Below, piece by piece: positions 1-9,852 of a DNA stretch of 61,389 nucleotides (position 1 is the first letter of the stretch; each line of letters starts with the position of its first letter). Below the pieces are notes generated by a model, which saw only the letters and a list, made by a program, of their open reading frames with translations, had not been told where the DNA came from and did not search any database. This DNA comes from an uncultured Prochlorococcus sp. (lineage in GTDB: Bacteria > Cyanobacteriota > Cyanobacteriia > PCC-6307 > Cyanobiaceae), in the NCBI GenBank assembly GCA_902591865.1, contig CACJCK010000007.1, positions 1-61,389 of the forward strand. Reading direction: 5' to 3'. The translations under genes and the position numbers were made by a program.

Positions 1-660
1 GGGGCTCACAAAATTAATAATGCCCTTGGACAAGCTTTACTGGCAATAAGAATGGGCAAAAAAAGAATAATTGCAGAAACTGGAGCAGGTCAGCATGGAG
101 TTGCTACTGCTACTGTTTGTGCGAGATTTGGCTTGAAATGTATTATCTACATGGGTGCTGAAGACATAAAAAGGCAATCCCTTAACGTTTTCAGAATGAA
201 ACTTCTAGGAGCTGAAGTTAAAGTTGTAAATTCTGGAACTGCAACACTTAAGGATGCCACTAGTGAAGCCATTAGAGATTGGGTTTCTAATGTCGAAACC
301 ACACACTACATTTTAGGATCTGTTGCAGGTCCACACCCTTTCCCAAAGATTGTGCGAGATTTTCATGCAGTTATAGGTGAAGAAACCAAAAAACAATGTT
401 TGGAATCATTTGGATCTTTTCCTGATATTTTGCTTGCTTGTGTAGGTGGGGGATCAAATGCAATGGGGCTTTTCCATCCTTTTGTTAAAGAAACTTCTGT
501 GCGTCTTATTGGAGTTGAAGCCGCAGGAAGCGGAGTTGATACTGACAAACATGCTGCGACTATCACTAAAGGGTCAGTTGGAATTTTGCATGGATCAATG
601 AGTCTTCTCTTGCAAGATGATAATGGTCAAGTACAAGAAGCTCACTCAATAAGTGCAGGC
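1..660 (+). CDS. trpB: Tryptophan synthase beta chain, internal fragment
   Basis: The reading frame is open from base 1, so the true start lies outside or was lost. TrpB joins indole and L-serine to make tryptophan, using PLP. The Schiff-base lysine is codon 4, in HKINN, and the catalytic glutamate is codon 26, in AETGAGQHG; their spacing of 22 matches Lys87/Glu109 of the Salmonella enzyme. The phosphate-binding GGGSNAMG follows. Similarity stops abruptly after AHSISAG at base 660. The frame then runs seven unrelated residues to a stop at 682-684, so about 100 C-terminal residues are missing. The bases that follow encode the N-terminus of the same protein on the other strand. I read this as a chimeric junction, not a working gene. 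Confidence 0.9.
651..660. other. trpB: Inverted junction (fold-back) inside trpB
   Basis: At AAGTGCAGGC two parts of trpB meet head to head. To the left, the plus strand encodes AHSISAG from the C-terminal third. To the right, the minus strand encodes the MPAL end of the N-terminus. The ten bases fit both reading frames, so the junction is a short shared sequence. That is the usual look of an amplification or assembly chimera. Confidence 0.8.
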
Positions 661-776
661 ATTAGCGTTTCAGGAACATATTGACCACCATATTTTCCAA
701 ATCTTCCCTCTTTGGAGGGTTGATTTAGATCGTCATTTTTATAGTTTTGATCTTTGCGAGAAAATGTACTTACCAC
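651..776 (-). CDS. trpB: Tryptophan synthase beta chain, N-terminal fragment
   Basis: Read on the minus strand from a GTG at 774-776, this stretch encodes about 42 residues containing [18 protein letters not shown], the recognisable TrpB N-terminus. The frame then meets a stop (TGA at 642-644) as it enters the opposite-strand trpB piece. About 65 residues that should connect this end to the HKINN segment are absent from the window. The gene diverges from the SUI1-family gene that starts at 825. The real trpB therefore begins here and runs leftwards, and the plus-strand piece at 1-660 is an inverted part of the same gene. Confidence 0.85.
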
Positions 777-824
777 TTTTTCTATAGAATAAGTATTAAC
801 TAACTATAGATTATATTGAAAATA

Positions 825-1136
825 ATGGGAAAAAAGAATTGGATCGAATTTGATAATCAAGAAAAAAAATCTGAAGAAGCAGCTAAGATAGATACTGCTA
901 ATAAAAGATCAAAAATAAATATTTCAAAACAAAAAAAAGGTAAAAAGGGAAAGACCGTAACTTTAATTAGAGGTTTAGGCATTGAGGATGAAATCTTATT
1001 AAAAGAATTACTAAAAAAAATTAAAGTTTTTTGTGGGACTGGAGGAACATTGATTGATAGAAATATCCAGTTACAGGGTGATATGGTATCGAAATCAGTT
1101 GAGTTTCTTCGTAAAGAGGGATTTTATAATTTATGA
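825..1136 (+). CDS. SUI1-family translation factor (eIF1/YciH-like)
   Basis: This encodes a basic protein of 103 residues. The lysine-rich N-terminal half is followed by the SUI1 fold, with TLIRGLG, LLKKIKVFCGTGGT and the IQLQGDM segment typical of eIF1 and bacterial YciH. Members bind the small ribosomal subunit and affect start-codon choice; the role in cyanobacteria is poorly known. I chose the ATG at 825 giving MGKKNWIEF over the TTG nine bases upstream. The gene diverges from trpB and is followed after 30 bases by cysC on the same strand. Confidence 0.85.
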   Translation: MGKKNWIEFDNQEKKSEEAAKIDTANKRSKINISKQKKGKKGKTVTLIRGLGIEDEILLKELLKKIKVFCGTGGTLIDRNIQLQGDMVSKSVEFLRKEGFYNL

Positions 1137-1166
1137 AGCAAGGGTTAGGATAGGTTTTTAATTTTG

Positions 1167-1802
1167 ATGATGCAAAAAATGAAAGAACAAGATCAAACAA
1201 AGTCAACCAATATAAAGTGGCACAACTTAACTATTGACAGAGAAAAGTTAGAAAAAATGAGAGGTCATAAAGGTATGGTTATCTGGTTTACAGGTTTATC
1301 TGGTTCTGGTAAAAGTACTTTGGCCAACGCTTTAAATGAAGTTTTACACTTAGATGGTTTTTCGACTTATGTGTTGGATGGAGATAATATTAGACACGGT
1401 TTATGTAAAGATCTTGGTTTTTCGGATGAAGATAGAGAAGAAAATATAAGAAGAATTGGCGAAGTTGCGAATTTATTTATGAATGCTGGGATAATAACTA
1501 TTACAGCATTCGTTTCGCCATTTATTAGTGATAGAGATAAGGTGAGAAAAATTATTGGATCTAAGGATTTTATTGAAGTTTATTGTTCTGCTGATATCAA
1601 CGTTTGCGAAAATAGGGATACTAAAGGTCTTTATAAGAAAGCTCGTTTGGGTGAAATTAAGGAATTTACAGGGATTTCTAGTCCATATGAAGCTCCTCAT
1701 AATCCCGAAATTGTTGTTGATACAGGTTCGTTAGATTTAAATAACTCCGTTGAAAAAGTTATTTACTACCTTAAAAAAGAAAACTTTCTTAACAAGGCCT
1801 GA
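1167..1802 (+). CDS. cysC: Adenylylsulfate kinase (APS kinase)
   Basis: APS kinase phosphorylates adenosine 5'-phosphosulfate to PAPS in sulfate assimilation. The P-loop is GLSGSGKST near residue 45, followed by LDGDNIRHGL (substrate binding), FVSPFISDRD and the lid region ending GISSPYEAP. Length is about 207-211 residues, normal for CysC without a fused ATP sulfurylase. Clustered starts occur at 1167, 1170 and 1179; MKEQDQ at 1179 is equally plausible. It is convergent with purE, whose stop is 15 bases away. Confidence 0.95.
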   Translation: MMQKMKEQDQTKSTNIKWHNLTIDREKLEKMRGHKGMVIWFTGLSGSGKSTLANALNEVLHLDGFSTYVLDGDNIRHGLCKDLGFSDEDREENIRRIGEVANLFMNAGIITITAFVSPFISDRDKVRKIIGSKDFIEVYCSADINVCENRDTKGLYKKARLGEIKEFTGISSPYEAPHNPEIVVDTGSLDLNNSVEKVIYYLKKENFLNKA

Positions 1803-1817
1803 TAGAAAAACATTAGT

Positions 1818-2354
1818 TCATTTATTTTGAAGATAATTGTCAGGTCCAATAGTTGATAACTTATTATTTTTATTTCTTACCTGTGTATGTAGATTTTCTC
1901 TGAATTCTTTTAAATTTTTCTTTATGGATTCATCAAATAAACTGATCATCTCTATTGCCAATAATCCAGCATTCTGTCCTCCATTAATTGCAACTGTTGC
2001 AACTGGAATTCCAGCGGGCATTTGAACGATTGATAAAAGAGAGTCAATGCCCTTCAGTGTCTTACTCTCTACCGGTACTCCAATTACAGGAATACAAGTT
2101 ATGGATGCCAGCATTCCTGGAAGATGAGCAGCACCCCCAGCACCGGCAATTATTACTTTTATGTTTTCTGATTCTGCATTTTTTGCATATTCCATCATTT
2201 CAATAGGTGTTCGATGAGCTGAAAGTATACAAACTTCGGTTTTTATTCCAAATTCTCTTAAAATATCAATGGCTGGTTTTAATGAATTTAGATCTGAATC
2301 ACTACCCATTACGACAGCAATTTTATAAATATCTTTAGAATGCAATTCTGACAA
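1818..2354 (-). CDS. purE: N5-carboxyaminoimidazole ribonucleotide mutase
   Basis: PurE converts N5-CAIR to CAIR in purine synthesis. The family signature is complete: VVMGSDSDL near the N-terminus, SAHRTP, IIAGAGGAAHLPGMLAS, and GVPVESKTLKGIDSLLSIVQMP. At 178 residues it is slightly longer than the usual 160-170 because of a lysine/asparagine-rich tail. The start is TTG at 2354, since the next in-frame ATG falls inside the conserved core. Divergent from chlM over an 89-base spacer. Confidence 0.95.
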   Translation of the reverse strand: MSELHSKDIYKIAVVMGSDSDLNSLKPAIDILREFGIKTEVCILSAHRTPIEMMEYAKNAESENIKVIIAGAGGAAHLPGMLASITCIPVIGVPVESKTLKGIDSLLSIVQMPAGIPVATVAINGGQNAGLLAIEMISLFDESIKKNLKEFRENLHTQVRNKNNKLSTIGPDNYLQNK

Positions 2355-2375
2355 AATAACAAATCAATTCTTTCC

Positions 2376-2381
2376 TATAAT
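2376..2381 (+). promoter_or_regulatory. chlM: Candidate -10 element for chlM
   Basis: A perfect TATAAT lies 62 bases before the chlM ATG in the purE-chlM divergent spacer. No clear -35 box is visible. Just downstream are two copies of TGGCGC (2381-2386 and 2397-2402), the second within the palindrome TGGCGCCA (2397-2404), standing out in very AT-rich DNA. These could be a regulator site. This is a sequence match only. Confidence 0.35.
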
Positions 2382-2443
2382 GGCGCGCAATTAATTTGGC
2401 GCCAGTTAGTTAGTATGAAAAGAATAAATTTTCATAGAATATT

Positions 2444-3145
2444 ATGACGTCAAATAAGATTATCGAAAAAAGTGAAGTCAGGGAGTATTTTAATGGTACT
2501 GGCTTTGAAAGATGGAATAAAATTTATAGCAAATCTGATGAAATTAATACTGTTCAGAAAAATATTAGGAAAGGACACCAAAAAACTGTTGATGATGTAG
2601 TTACATACATCAAAAATTATCCTGAACTAACAAAAAAAAGTTTTTGTGATGCAGGCTGTGGTGTAGGAAGTCTTTCTATACCTTTACTAAGACTCGGTAT
2701 AAAAGAACTACAGATGAGCGATATTTCTTCTGAAATGATTAAAGAAACAAAAAAACGCATTCATGAATTAGGTTTAAATCAAGGTAAAATAAAATTTGAA
2801 GTTTGTGATCTGGAAAAATTAAAAGGATTATTTGATGTTGTAGTTTGTTTGGATGTATTTATTCATTATCCTCAACCGGTCGCAGAAGAAATGGTTCAAC
2901 ATCTATGCGATTTAAGCAAAGAAAAACTAATTGTTAGCTTTGCTCCCTATACTCCAGTTCTTGCAGTTCTAAAAAATATTGGAAAATTATTTCCTGGGCC
3001 AAGTAAAACTACAAGAGCATATACATTGAAAGAAAAGGGTATTATCAATGCTGCTAAAGAAAGAGGATTTAAAGTTGTTAAAAAGAAATTAAATCAAGCT
3101 CCTTTTTATTTTTCAAAACTAATTGAATTCGAAAAAATTAAATAA
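2444..3145 (+). CDS. chlM: Magnesium-protoporphyrin IX O-methyltransferase
   Basis: ChlM uses S-adenosylmethionine to methylate Mg-protoporphyrin IX, an early committed step to divinyl-chlorophylls. The 233-residue protein has the class I methyltransferase fold: DAGCGVGSLSIPL (SAM motif I) near residue 68, then QMSDIS and VVCLDVFIHYP. The N-terminal YFNGTGFERWNKIY and the C-terminal PGPSKTTRAY region are characteristic of ChlM/BchM. It starts with ATG and ends one base before the convergent response-regulator gene. Confidence 0.95.
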   Translation: MTSNKIIEKSEVREYFNGTGFERWNKIYSKSDEINTVQKNIRKGHQKTVDDVVTYIKNYPELTKKSFCDAGCGVGSLSIPLLRLGIKELQMSDISSEMIKETKKRIHELGLNQGKIKFEVCDLEKLKGLFDVVVCLDVFIHYPQPVAEEMVQHLCDLSKEKLIVSFAPYTPVLAVLKNIGKLFPGPSKTTRAYTLKEKGIINAAKERGFKVVKKKLNQAPFYFSKLIEFEKIK

Positions 3146-3146
3146 T

Positions 3147-3875
3147 TTATTTTACTAAATGATTTTCAAGTGCAAAACGAACTAATTCTGTTCGGCTAGA
3201 TGTACCTGTCTTGATAAAAAGTCTACTTACATATTTCTCAACATTTCTAATAGATGTTTCAAGCTGTCTTGCAATTTCTTTATTCATCAGCCCCTCTGCT
3301 ACTAGTTGAAGCACACTTGCTTCTCTAGGAGTAAAACTAGGAAGATTTATTTTATTTTCTGGATTAGTCTGGTTTTGGTCTGTGAGCATAGATTTTATTT
3401 CAGTAATTTGTTTTGCCATTTTGCTTACGTCAATATCTGCAAATCGTGCCGCTTCTTTTAATAATCGTTCTTGTCTATTGATTACATTTTTAACTCTTGC
3501 AGCTAATTCATCGGGATCGAAAGGTTTGGAAATATAATCATCAACTCCTGCAAGATAACCTTCTGTTCTGTCCAGGGTCATTCCTTTTGCAGTTAGAAAA
3601 ATAACTGGAGTTCCTCCTAATTTTTCATCCTCTCTAATTTTTTCTAATAAAGTATAACCGTTGGCTCGTGGCATCATAATATCGCTAATTATCAAATCGG
3701 GGAAAATAGTTTGAGCTTTTTCCCAACCATCCTCTCCATCAACTGCAATAAATATTTCAAAGCCTTCATCTTCTAGAAATGTTTTAACAGCTGTTCTTAA
3801 ACCAGGCTCATCATCAACTAATAAAATTCTTGATTTTCTTACCGGTTCATTATTTATTTGATTAATTTCATTCAT
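3147..3875 (-). CDS. Response regulator, receiver plus LuxR/NarL DNA-binding domain
   Basis: A 242-residue two-component transcription regulator. The receiver domain (about residues 15-130) has the acidic pair in LLVDDEPG, the phospho-acceptor Asp in DLIISDIMMP, Thr in VIFLTAKG and Lys in DDYISKPFDPDE. A linker with MAKQITEIKSML leads to a LuxR-type helix-turn-helix (about 178-240) with FTPREASVLQLVAEG and NKEIARQL. The RNVEKYVSRLFIKTGTSS stretch resembles plastid Ycf29/cyanobacterial homologues; I am not sure of the orthologue. No histidine kinase is adjacent, so the partner is unknown. Confidence 0.88.
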   Translation of the reverse strand: MNEINQINNEPVRKSRILLVDDEPGLRTAVKTFLEDEGFEIFIAVDGEDGWEKAQTIFPDLIISDIMMPRANGYTLLEKIREDEKLGGTPVIFLTAKGMTLDRTEGYLAGVDDYISKPFDPDELAARVKNVINRQERLLKEAARFADIDVSKMAKQITEIKSMLTDQNQTNPENKINLPSFTPREASVLQLVAEGLMNKEIARQLETSIRNVEKYVSRLFIKTGTSSRTELVRFALENHLVK

Positions 3876-3934
3876 TTTTTTAATTCTTTAATTTGATTTT
3901 CTAGTAATAAACAGAATTTTATATACTAAACATA

Positions 3935-5080
3935 ATGCTATCAACTCCCATACTACTAGACTATCAATCTTCGACTCCTTGCTCTAAAGATGTCGTTGAT
4001 TCTATGGAACCTTTTTGGAGTGAGATATTTTCTAACCCTGCAAGCAAATCTAATTTGGCGGGGATTAACGCAAGCGCTATTTTGGAAGCCTCAAGAGAAA
4101 AAATAGAACAAAGTTTATTTCTTAAGAATAAAAAAGTTATTTTTACAAGTGGAGCAACTGAATCTAATAATTTAGCCTTATTAGGTTTTGCTAGAAATTT
4201 CTATAAAAAAACAGGAAATTATGGACATATTATTACCTTAAAAACGGAGCATAAAGCAGTTTTGGAGCCTTTAAACCAACTAAAAAAAGAGGGATTTATG
4301 GTTACAGAAATTAATCCTGAGAAAGATGGCTTAATTTCAGAAGAACAATTCAAAAAAAAAATAAAAGAAGATACATTTCTGGTTAGTGTCATGTTGGCAA
4401 ATAACGAAATAGGAGTTATTCAGCCCATAGAAAATATTTCAAAAATATGTAAATCGAGAGGAATAACATTTCACTCTGATTTTGCACAATGTTTAGGTTA
4501 TATGGCGTTAGATAATCTTTTATCAGATGTCAACATGATAACGATGAGTTCTCACAAAATATATGGTCCTAAAGGGATAGGACTGCTTTTGATTGATGAA
4601 GAAATTAATCTTGAGCCTTTAATTTTTGGAGGAGGTCAGGAATATGGTCTTAGGTCTGGCACATTACCTCTTCCTTTAGTAGTTGGCTTTGCTAGAGCAA
4701 TAGAGATAGCAGTTTTTAATCAAAAAAATAATGCTGAAAAATTACTTTTTTATAGAAATGACCTTTTAGAAGGGTTGTTAAAAAATAATTCTGGTTTATT
4801 AATTAATGGTTCCATAGAAAAAAGATTACCTCACAATTTAAATTTGACTGTATTGGATTTAAACGGAGCAAAGTTTCATAAACTTTTAAAATCTAAAATA
4901 ATTTGTTCTACTGGATCTGCATGTAGTAATGGTGAACCATCTCATGTTTTACTAGCCTTAGGTAGATCTATTAAAGAAGCAGAATCTTCAATAAGGTTAA
5001 GTATTGGATTAAGTACTAATTCAAAAGATATAAAACAAGCAATTCATATTCTTACAGATACGATCAGATCATTACGATAG
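3935..5080 (+). CDS. Cysteine desulfurase, NifS/IscS-like
   Basis: A PLP-dependent class V aminotransferase-fold enzyme that removes sulfur from cysteine for Fe-S cluster or thio-cofactor synthesis. The 381-residue protein has the ATESNN cofactor motif, HSDFAQ, the PLP lysine in SSHKIYGPKG, and the persulfide cysteine in CSTGSACSNGEPSHVL. The short cysteine loop places it with the NifS/IscS group, not the SufS group. No scaffold gene is adjacent. It is convergent with rsmH, 13 bases apart. Confidence 0.9.
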   Translation: MLSTPILLDYQSSTPCSKDVVDSMEPFWSEIFSNPASKSNLAGINASAILEASREKIEQSLFLKNKKVIFTSGATESNNLALLGFARNFYKKTGNYGHIITLKTEHKAVLEPLNQLKKEGFMVTEINPEKDGLISEEQFKKKIKEDTFLVSVMLANNEIGVIQPIENISKICKSRGITFHSDFAQCLGYMALDNLLSDVNMITMSSHKIYGPKGIGLLLIDEEINLEPLIFGGGQEYGLRSGTLPLPLVVGFARAIEIAVFNQKNNAEKLLFYRNDLLEGLLKNNSGLLINGSIEKRLPHNLNLTVLDLNGAKFHKLLKSKIICSTGSACSNGEPSHVLLALGRSIKEAESSIRLSIGLSTNSKDIKQAIHILTDTIRSLR

Positions 5081-5093
5081 AAATTATTGGCTT

Positions 5094-5996
5094 TTAATTG
5101 AATTGAGCAATTCTTAATTTTCCACTTCTAGCTCTTTTATTTAGTTCGACTTCTTGTTCGGAAGGAGTTATTGGCTTTTTTGTCAGGTTTTTTAGTCTTT
5201 GATCATTCTTAAAACAACTTTTAACTAACCTATCCTCAAGGGAATGAAAACTAATAATAGAAATAATACCCCCTGGCAAAAGCCATTCAGGTACAACTTG
5301 CAAAAATTTTTCTAATACTTCAATTTCTTTATTAACAGCAATTCTTAGTGCTTGAAATGTTCTTGTTGCTGGATGTATTTTTTTATATCTTTGTTTTGGT
5401 GGGAAGCAGCCTGCAATAGAATAAGCTAACTCTTTTGTCCCAGAATATTTCCCATTTTCTTTCAAATCCAATTTTATTTTCCTAGCAATCTTTCTTGATA
5501 ATCTCTCATCTCCATATTTATAGATTAGGTTAGCTAGCTCTTTTTCATTTAAAGCCTCAATTAATTTCTCTGCATTAACATCAAGCAAAGGATTCATGCG
5601 CATATCAAGCGGACCATCTTTTTGGAAACTAAATCCTCTTTTAGGGTCATCAATTTGGTTACTATTTACTCCAAGATCTGCAATCACAAAAGAAACTTTT
5701 TCTTTTGGTACAAAATCCGCAAAATTCGAAGCCCTTATATCAATCCTAGTTTTAAACTCATCAAGTTTTTTTGATGCTGATTTTCTTGCAAATGGATCTT
5801 GATCAAGTCCAATTATATTTAAATCCGAATATTTTCTCAATAAATGATAAGAGTGCCCGCCTCCGCCTAAGGTTGCGTCTATTCCCTTAAGTTGATTGTT
5901 ATGTATAAGTGGGTAATGCTCTAATGAGGCCATAATCTCATCTGTCATAACTGATTGATGATTGAAAAAAGATGAATCAGATAGGTCAGTTTGCAT
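5094..5996 (-). CDS. rsmH: 16S rRNA m4C1402 methyltransferase
   Basis: RsmH (MraW) methylates N4 of C1402 in the ribosomal P site. The 300-residue protein begins with HQSVMTDEI, then DATLGGGGHSYHLL (SAM motif I), GLDQDP, FVIADLGVNSNQID, RGFSFQKDGPLDMRM, and ISFHSLEDRLVK near the C-terminus, the full family pattern. It is divergent from ndhH with only 38 bases between the starts, so the two promoters must overlap. Confidence 0.96.
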   Translation of the reverse strand: MQTDLSDSSFFNHQSVMTDEIMASLEHYPLIHNNQLKGIDATLGGGGHSYHLLRKYSDLNIIGLDQDPFARKSASKKLDEFKTRIDIRASNFADFVPKEKVSFVIADLGVNSNQIDDPKRGFSFQKDGPLDMRMNPLLDVNAEKLIEALNEKELANLIYKYGDERLSRKIARKIKLDLKENGKYSGTKELAYSIAGCFPPKQRYKKIHPATRTFQALRIAVNKEIEVLEKFLQVVPEWLLPGGIISIISFHSLEDRLVKSCFKNDQRLKNLTKKPITPSEQEVELNKRARSGKLRIAQFN

Positions 5997-6034
5997 AACT
6001 TTCGACTAAGATTTATTTAGAAGTTAAATTTCCA

Positions 6035-7222
6035 ATGGCTCAGCTAGAGACTAGAACAGAACCAATGGTGGTCAATTTTGGCCCTCACCATCCCTCAATG
6101 CATGGGGTTTTAAGGTTAGTTGTAACTCTTGATGGTGAAAATGTCATTGATTGCGAGCCAGTAATTGGATATTTACATAGAGGGATGGAAAAGATAGCTG
6201 AAAATAGGACAAATGTAATGTATGTCCCTTATGTAAGCAGAATGGATTATGCAGCAGGAATGTTTTATGAAGCTATTGTAGTAAATGCTCCTGAAAGATT
6301 AGCTAATATTCCAGTTCCCAAAAGAGCTAGTTACATCAGAGTTCTTATGCTCGAACTTAATCGTATTGCTAATCATCTTTTATGGCTTGGTCCCTTTTTA
6401 GCAGACGTAGGAGCTCAAACTCCATTTTTCTATATTTTTAGAGAAAGAGAGATGATCTATGATCTCTGGGAAGCTGCTACTGGGCAAAGGCTAATAAATA
6501 ATAATTTCTTTAGAATAGGTGGTGTCGCTTGTGATCTCCCATACGGATGGTTGGAAAAATGTATAGACTTTTGCGATTGGTTTGGCCCTAAGATAGATGA
6601 ATACGAAAAATTAATCACAAATAATCCAATTTTTAGAAAAAGAATTGAAGGTCTTGGCACAATACAAAGGGACCAGGCAATTAATTGGTCTTTGTCTGGG
6701 CCAATGCTTAGAGCTTCTGGAGTTTCCTGGGATTTAAGGAAAGTCGATAGTTATGAATGTTATGAAGATTTTGATTGGCAGATTGCTTCAGAAAAAGAAG
6801 GAGATTGTTATGCGAGATATCGAGTAAGAGTTGAAGAGATGAGACAATCACTAAGCATCATTCGCCAAGCCTGCAAAATGATTCCAGGAGGTCCAACAGA
6901 AAATTTAGAAGCTCAAAGAATGGCGACTGAAGATAAGAAAAGTGAAATATTTGGTATTGACTATCAATATGTAGCAAAGAAGGTTGCTCCAACTTTTAAA
7001 ATTCCCAACGGAGAATTATATACAAGATTAGAGTCCGGAAAAGGAGAAATAGGTGTATTTATTCAAGGAAAAAATGAAGTTACCCCATGGAGATTTAAAA
7101 TCAGAGCAGCTGATTTAAATAATCTGCAAATATTGCCTCATATTCTTAAAGGTGCGAAAATCGCTGATATTATGGCAATCCTTGGTTCAATAGATGTCAT
7201 TATGGGATCTGTTGATAGATAA
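6035..7222 (+). CDS. ndhH: NAD(P)H-quinone oxidoreductase subunit H
   Basis: NdhH is the 49-kDa-type core subunit of the thylakoid NDH-1 complex, which takes part in cyclic electron flow and CO2 uptake. The 395-residue protein starts [39 protein letters not shown]-type helices, the GPMLRASG segment and the C-terminal [19 protein letters not shown] are family hallmarks. As in other NdhH proteins, no NiFe ligands are present. The thioesterase gene follows after nine bases on the same strand. Confidence 0.97.
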   Translation: MAQLETRTEPMVVNFGPHHPSMHGVLRLVVTLDGENVIDCEPVIGYLHRGMEKIAENRTNVMYVPYVSRMDYAAGMFYEAIVVNAPERLANIPVPKRASYIRVLMLELNRIANHLLWLGPFLADVGAQTPFFYIFREREMIYDLWEAATGQRLINNNFFRIGGVACDLPYGWLEKCIDFCDWFGPKIDEYEKLITNNPIFRKRIEGLGTIQRDQAINWSLSGPMLRASGVSWDLRKVDSYECYEDFDWQIASEKEGDCYARYRVRVEEMRQSLSIIRQACKMIPGGPTENLEAQRMATEDKKSEIFGIDYQYVAKKVAPTFKIPNGELYTRLESGKGEIGVFIQGKNEVTPWRFKIRAADLNNLQILPHILKGAKIADIMAILGSIDVIMGSVDR

Positions 7223-7231
7223 TTTCTTTAA

Positions 7232-7684
<453 letters not shown>

Positions 7685-7687
7685 TTA

Positions 7688-8902
7688 TTATTTTTTAAAT
7701 TTATAGTTTATTTTTTCTGTAATGCTATTTTTGTTTTTAACAATCCACTTCTCAGGCTTTTCATGTTTAGGCCAACTTTGAGAAAATTTTTTTAATAAAT
7801 TTAAAGAAATTTCAATATTTTTATTATTTGTAAGTTCTCTAAATTCAACTATTACTTTAATTTTATTTCCCCATAATTTGTTAGATACTTTTGAAATATT
7901 GAATTTATTAATTGGAATATTTTCTTTCATAATGAAATCGTTTAATCTAGATTCAATTACTTCAGGGAAAACGATTTCTCCTCCTGAATTAAAGGCATTA
8001 TCACTTCTTCCAACAAAGTTTAAATAGAAAGAATTATTGATTTGATTAATTTCACCTAAATCACCTGTTTGCCACCACCCATTTTTATTTTTAAAATTTT
8101 CAGTTTTTAAAGAGTCTATTATTTCGATTCCAATTCTGGCTGATTTTATTTCGATTAATCCTTGTGCGTTAATTCTTATTTTTGTATCAGGTAGTATTTC
8201 TCCAACATTTTTAAAACCCATTAAGAATTCTTTTGGTTTTAAACTCGTAACCATTGCTGCTGTTTCAGTTGAGCCGTAACAAGGTGCTAATTTTATTTTT
8301 TCTTTTATACATTGTTCTGCAGCTTCGTCTGAAATTGAAGCTCCACCTACCCAAATTAGATCAAAAATTTTTAGCCAACTAATTCCATCTTTTTGAGCTA
8401 AAAGTCTTTGTAATTGGGTAGGTACTAATGACGTAATCAAGTGTTTTTTGTCTTTTTTAAATTTAATTGTAGAAAGTAAAAGTTCTCGAGTTTTTTTTAT
8501 CAAATTCGGAGAAATATTAATACAATCACATCCCCAAGTTTGACTCCTAAAAATTGGCATTAATCCACTTATATGGTTAAGGGGTAAAGTATTTAAAATT
8601 AAGCAGTTTTGCAATTCAAATCCTTGCTCTATTAGCCATTTACCTGATGTAGCTGCAGATAATTTAAGATTATCTAAATGGTGAAAACATTGTCTCGGTT
8701 TTCCAGAACTCCCACTACTGTTTAAGATAATTGCTGGCCCATTTTCAGTAATTGAATCTAATACATCTCTGTCTTGATAAAATTTGTTTTTTACATAAAT
8801 AATTTTATTCTCTCTAATTTTTTCAATAATTTTCTCTACAGATTGAGTTTCGTTATTTTCAACTTCAATAGTATGAATTTTATTTTTTATAGTTGATCCC
8901 AT
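7688..8902 (-). CDS. menE: o-Succinylbenzoate-CoA ligase
   Basis: An ANL-superfamily adenylating enzyme of 404 residues, shorter than the 450-490 of many MenE proteins but usual for marine picocyanobacteria as far as I recall. Visible are the P-loop-like ILNSSGSSGKPR, the CYGSTETAAM motif, WWQTGDLGEI and VGRSDNAFNSGGE. The last segment with ENIPINKF and the terminal lysines forms the mobile C-domain. The start overlaps the end of menC by 16 bases, pointing to one menA-menC-menE transcript with coupled translation. Confidence 0.9.
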   Translation of the reverse strand: MGSTIKNKIHTIEVENNETQSVEKIIEKIRENKIIYVKNKFYQDRDVLDSITENGPAIILNSSGSSGKPRQCFHHLDNLKLSAATSGKWLIEQGFELQNCLILNTLPLNHISGLMPIFRSQTWGCDCINISPNLIKKTRELLLSTIKFKKDKKHLITSLVPTQLQRLLAQKDGISWLKIFDLIWVGGASISDEAAEQCIKEKIKLAPCYGSTETAAMVTSLKPKEFLMGFKNVGEILPDTKIRINAQGLIEIKSARIGIEIIDSLKTENFKNKNGWWQTGDLGEINQINNSFYLNFVGRSDNAFNSGGEIVFPEVIESRLNDFIMKENIPINKFNISKVSNKLWGNKIKVIVEFRELTNNKNIEISLNLLKKFSQSWPKHEKPEKWIVKNKNSITEKINYKFKK

Positions 8903-9852
8903 ATCTTTTTTGCTTCATTTAAAAATAGAAACGAACTAGGGAATTTATTCATTGCTAAACCAGGAACTTTTGGAGTTGGTCCTTTTAATTGTAGAGACGA
9001 TAAATGATAAAGCCATCTCTTCCCTATACCAGTTTCAAATGAGGTACTTATAGATATTAAAGCTTTTTTATTTTCTAATTCTCTTAAAAGCTTAACTGGA
9101 TTATTTTCTTGAGAAGGCCTTCTAATTTGCCAACCTTTCCACTCATCAATCAAATTTGGAAATTTTAAAAGTGATTCGTCTAAGGCTATAGGGATTTTTT
9201 TGTTTAGTTCTGTCAGTCCATCAATATCATCAACACAGAGAGGTTGTTCTAACCAATCTATATTTTTGTTATCCTTCAAAATATCAGCCCATCTATTAGC
9301 TATCTCTCTTTCCCAAGAACCATTAGCATCTATCCTTAACTTAATATTATTGCCTATTTGGTTTAAGATTTCTTCTAAACTTGCTTCTTCCTCATTATTA
9401 TTTTTTAATGCCACTTTCCATTTTATGGTTAATGATTTACCAATATCAGATTGTCTTTTTTTAATTTCATTTAGATCTGAAACTACATTTTCATGATTTA
9501 ACAATATTGCAGTTTTATCAATTTCGTCAAAGTAGTAGTTTTCCTTAAAAATTATTTTTCCATTTATTTCGGCTAATGCAGAATTTATTGCAGATTGAAT
9601 GCATGGGTGAAAAATATTTATTTGCTCAGATAAATTAAATAATTCTAAATACGAAGGGATCATATCTATTTGTTTCGCACACTTTTTTAAGTCTTCTTTA
9701 TGAAGCGGTGAAACTTCTCCAAACCCAATTTTTTTATCATTACTTATTAATTTAATTATCCAACCCGATTTTGTATGGTAAGTGGTTTTAGAATTTTCTA
9801 CTTTGGCGGATAACTTAAAGCTATAAGATTTTTTTTGAAATGTTAAGTTCAT
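8887..9852 (-). CDS. menC: o-Succinylbenzoate synthase
   Basis: An enolase-superfamily dehydratase, 321 residues. Expected metal-site and catalytic elements are present: TIKWKVAL (the KxK catalytic lysine region), LRIDANGSW (first metal Asp), DWLEQPL (Glu) and IALDESL (Asp), then SISTSFETGIG with the second catalytic region. The N-terminal capping domain is short and divergent. Its ATG overlaps the menA stop as ATGA, and menE follows with overlap, so the three are translationally linked. Confidence 0.9.
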   Translation of the reverse strand: MNLTFQKKSYSFKLSAKVENSKTTYHTKSGWIIKLISNDKKIGFGEVSPLHKEDLKKCAKQIDMIPSYLELFNLSEQINIFHPCIQSAINSALAEINGKIIFKENYYFDEIDKTAILLNHENVVSDLNEIKKRQSDIGKSLTIKWKVALKNNNEEEASLEEILNQIGNNIKLRIDANGSWEREIANRWADILKDNKNIDWLEQPLCVDDIDGLTELNKKIPIALDESLLKFPNLIDEWKGWQIRRPSQENNPVKLLRELENKKALISISTSFETGIGKRWLYHLSSLQLKGPTPKVPGLAMNKFPSSFLFLNEAKKIWDQL

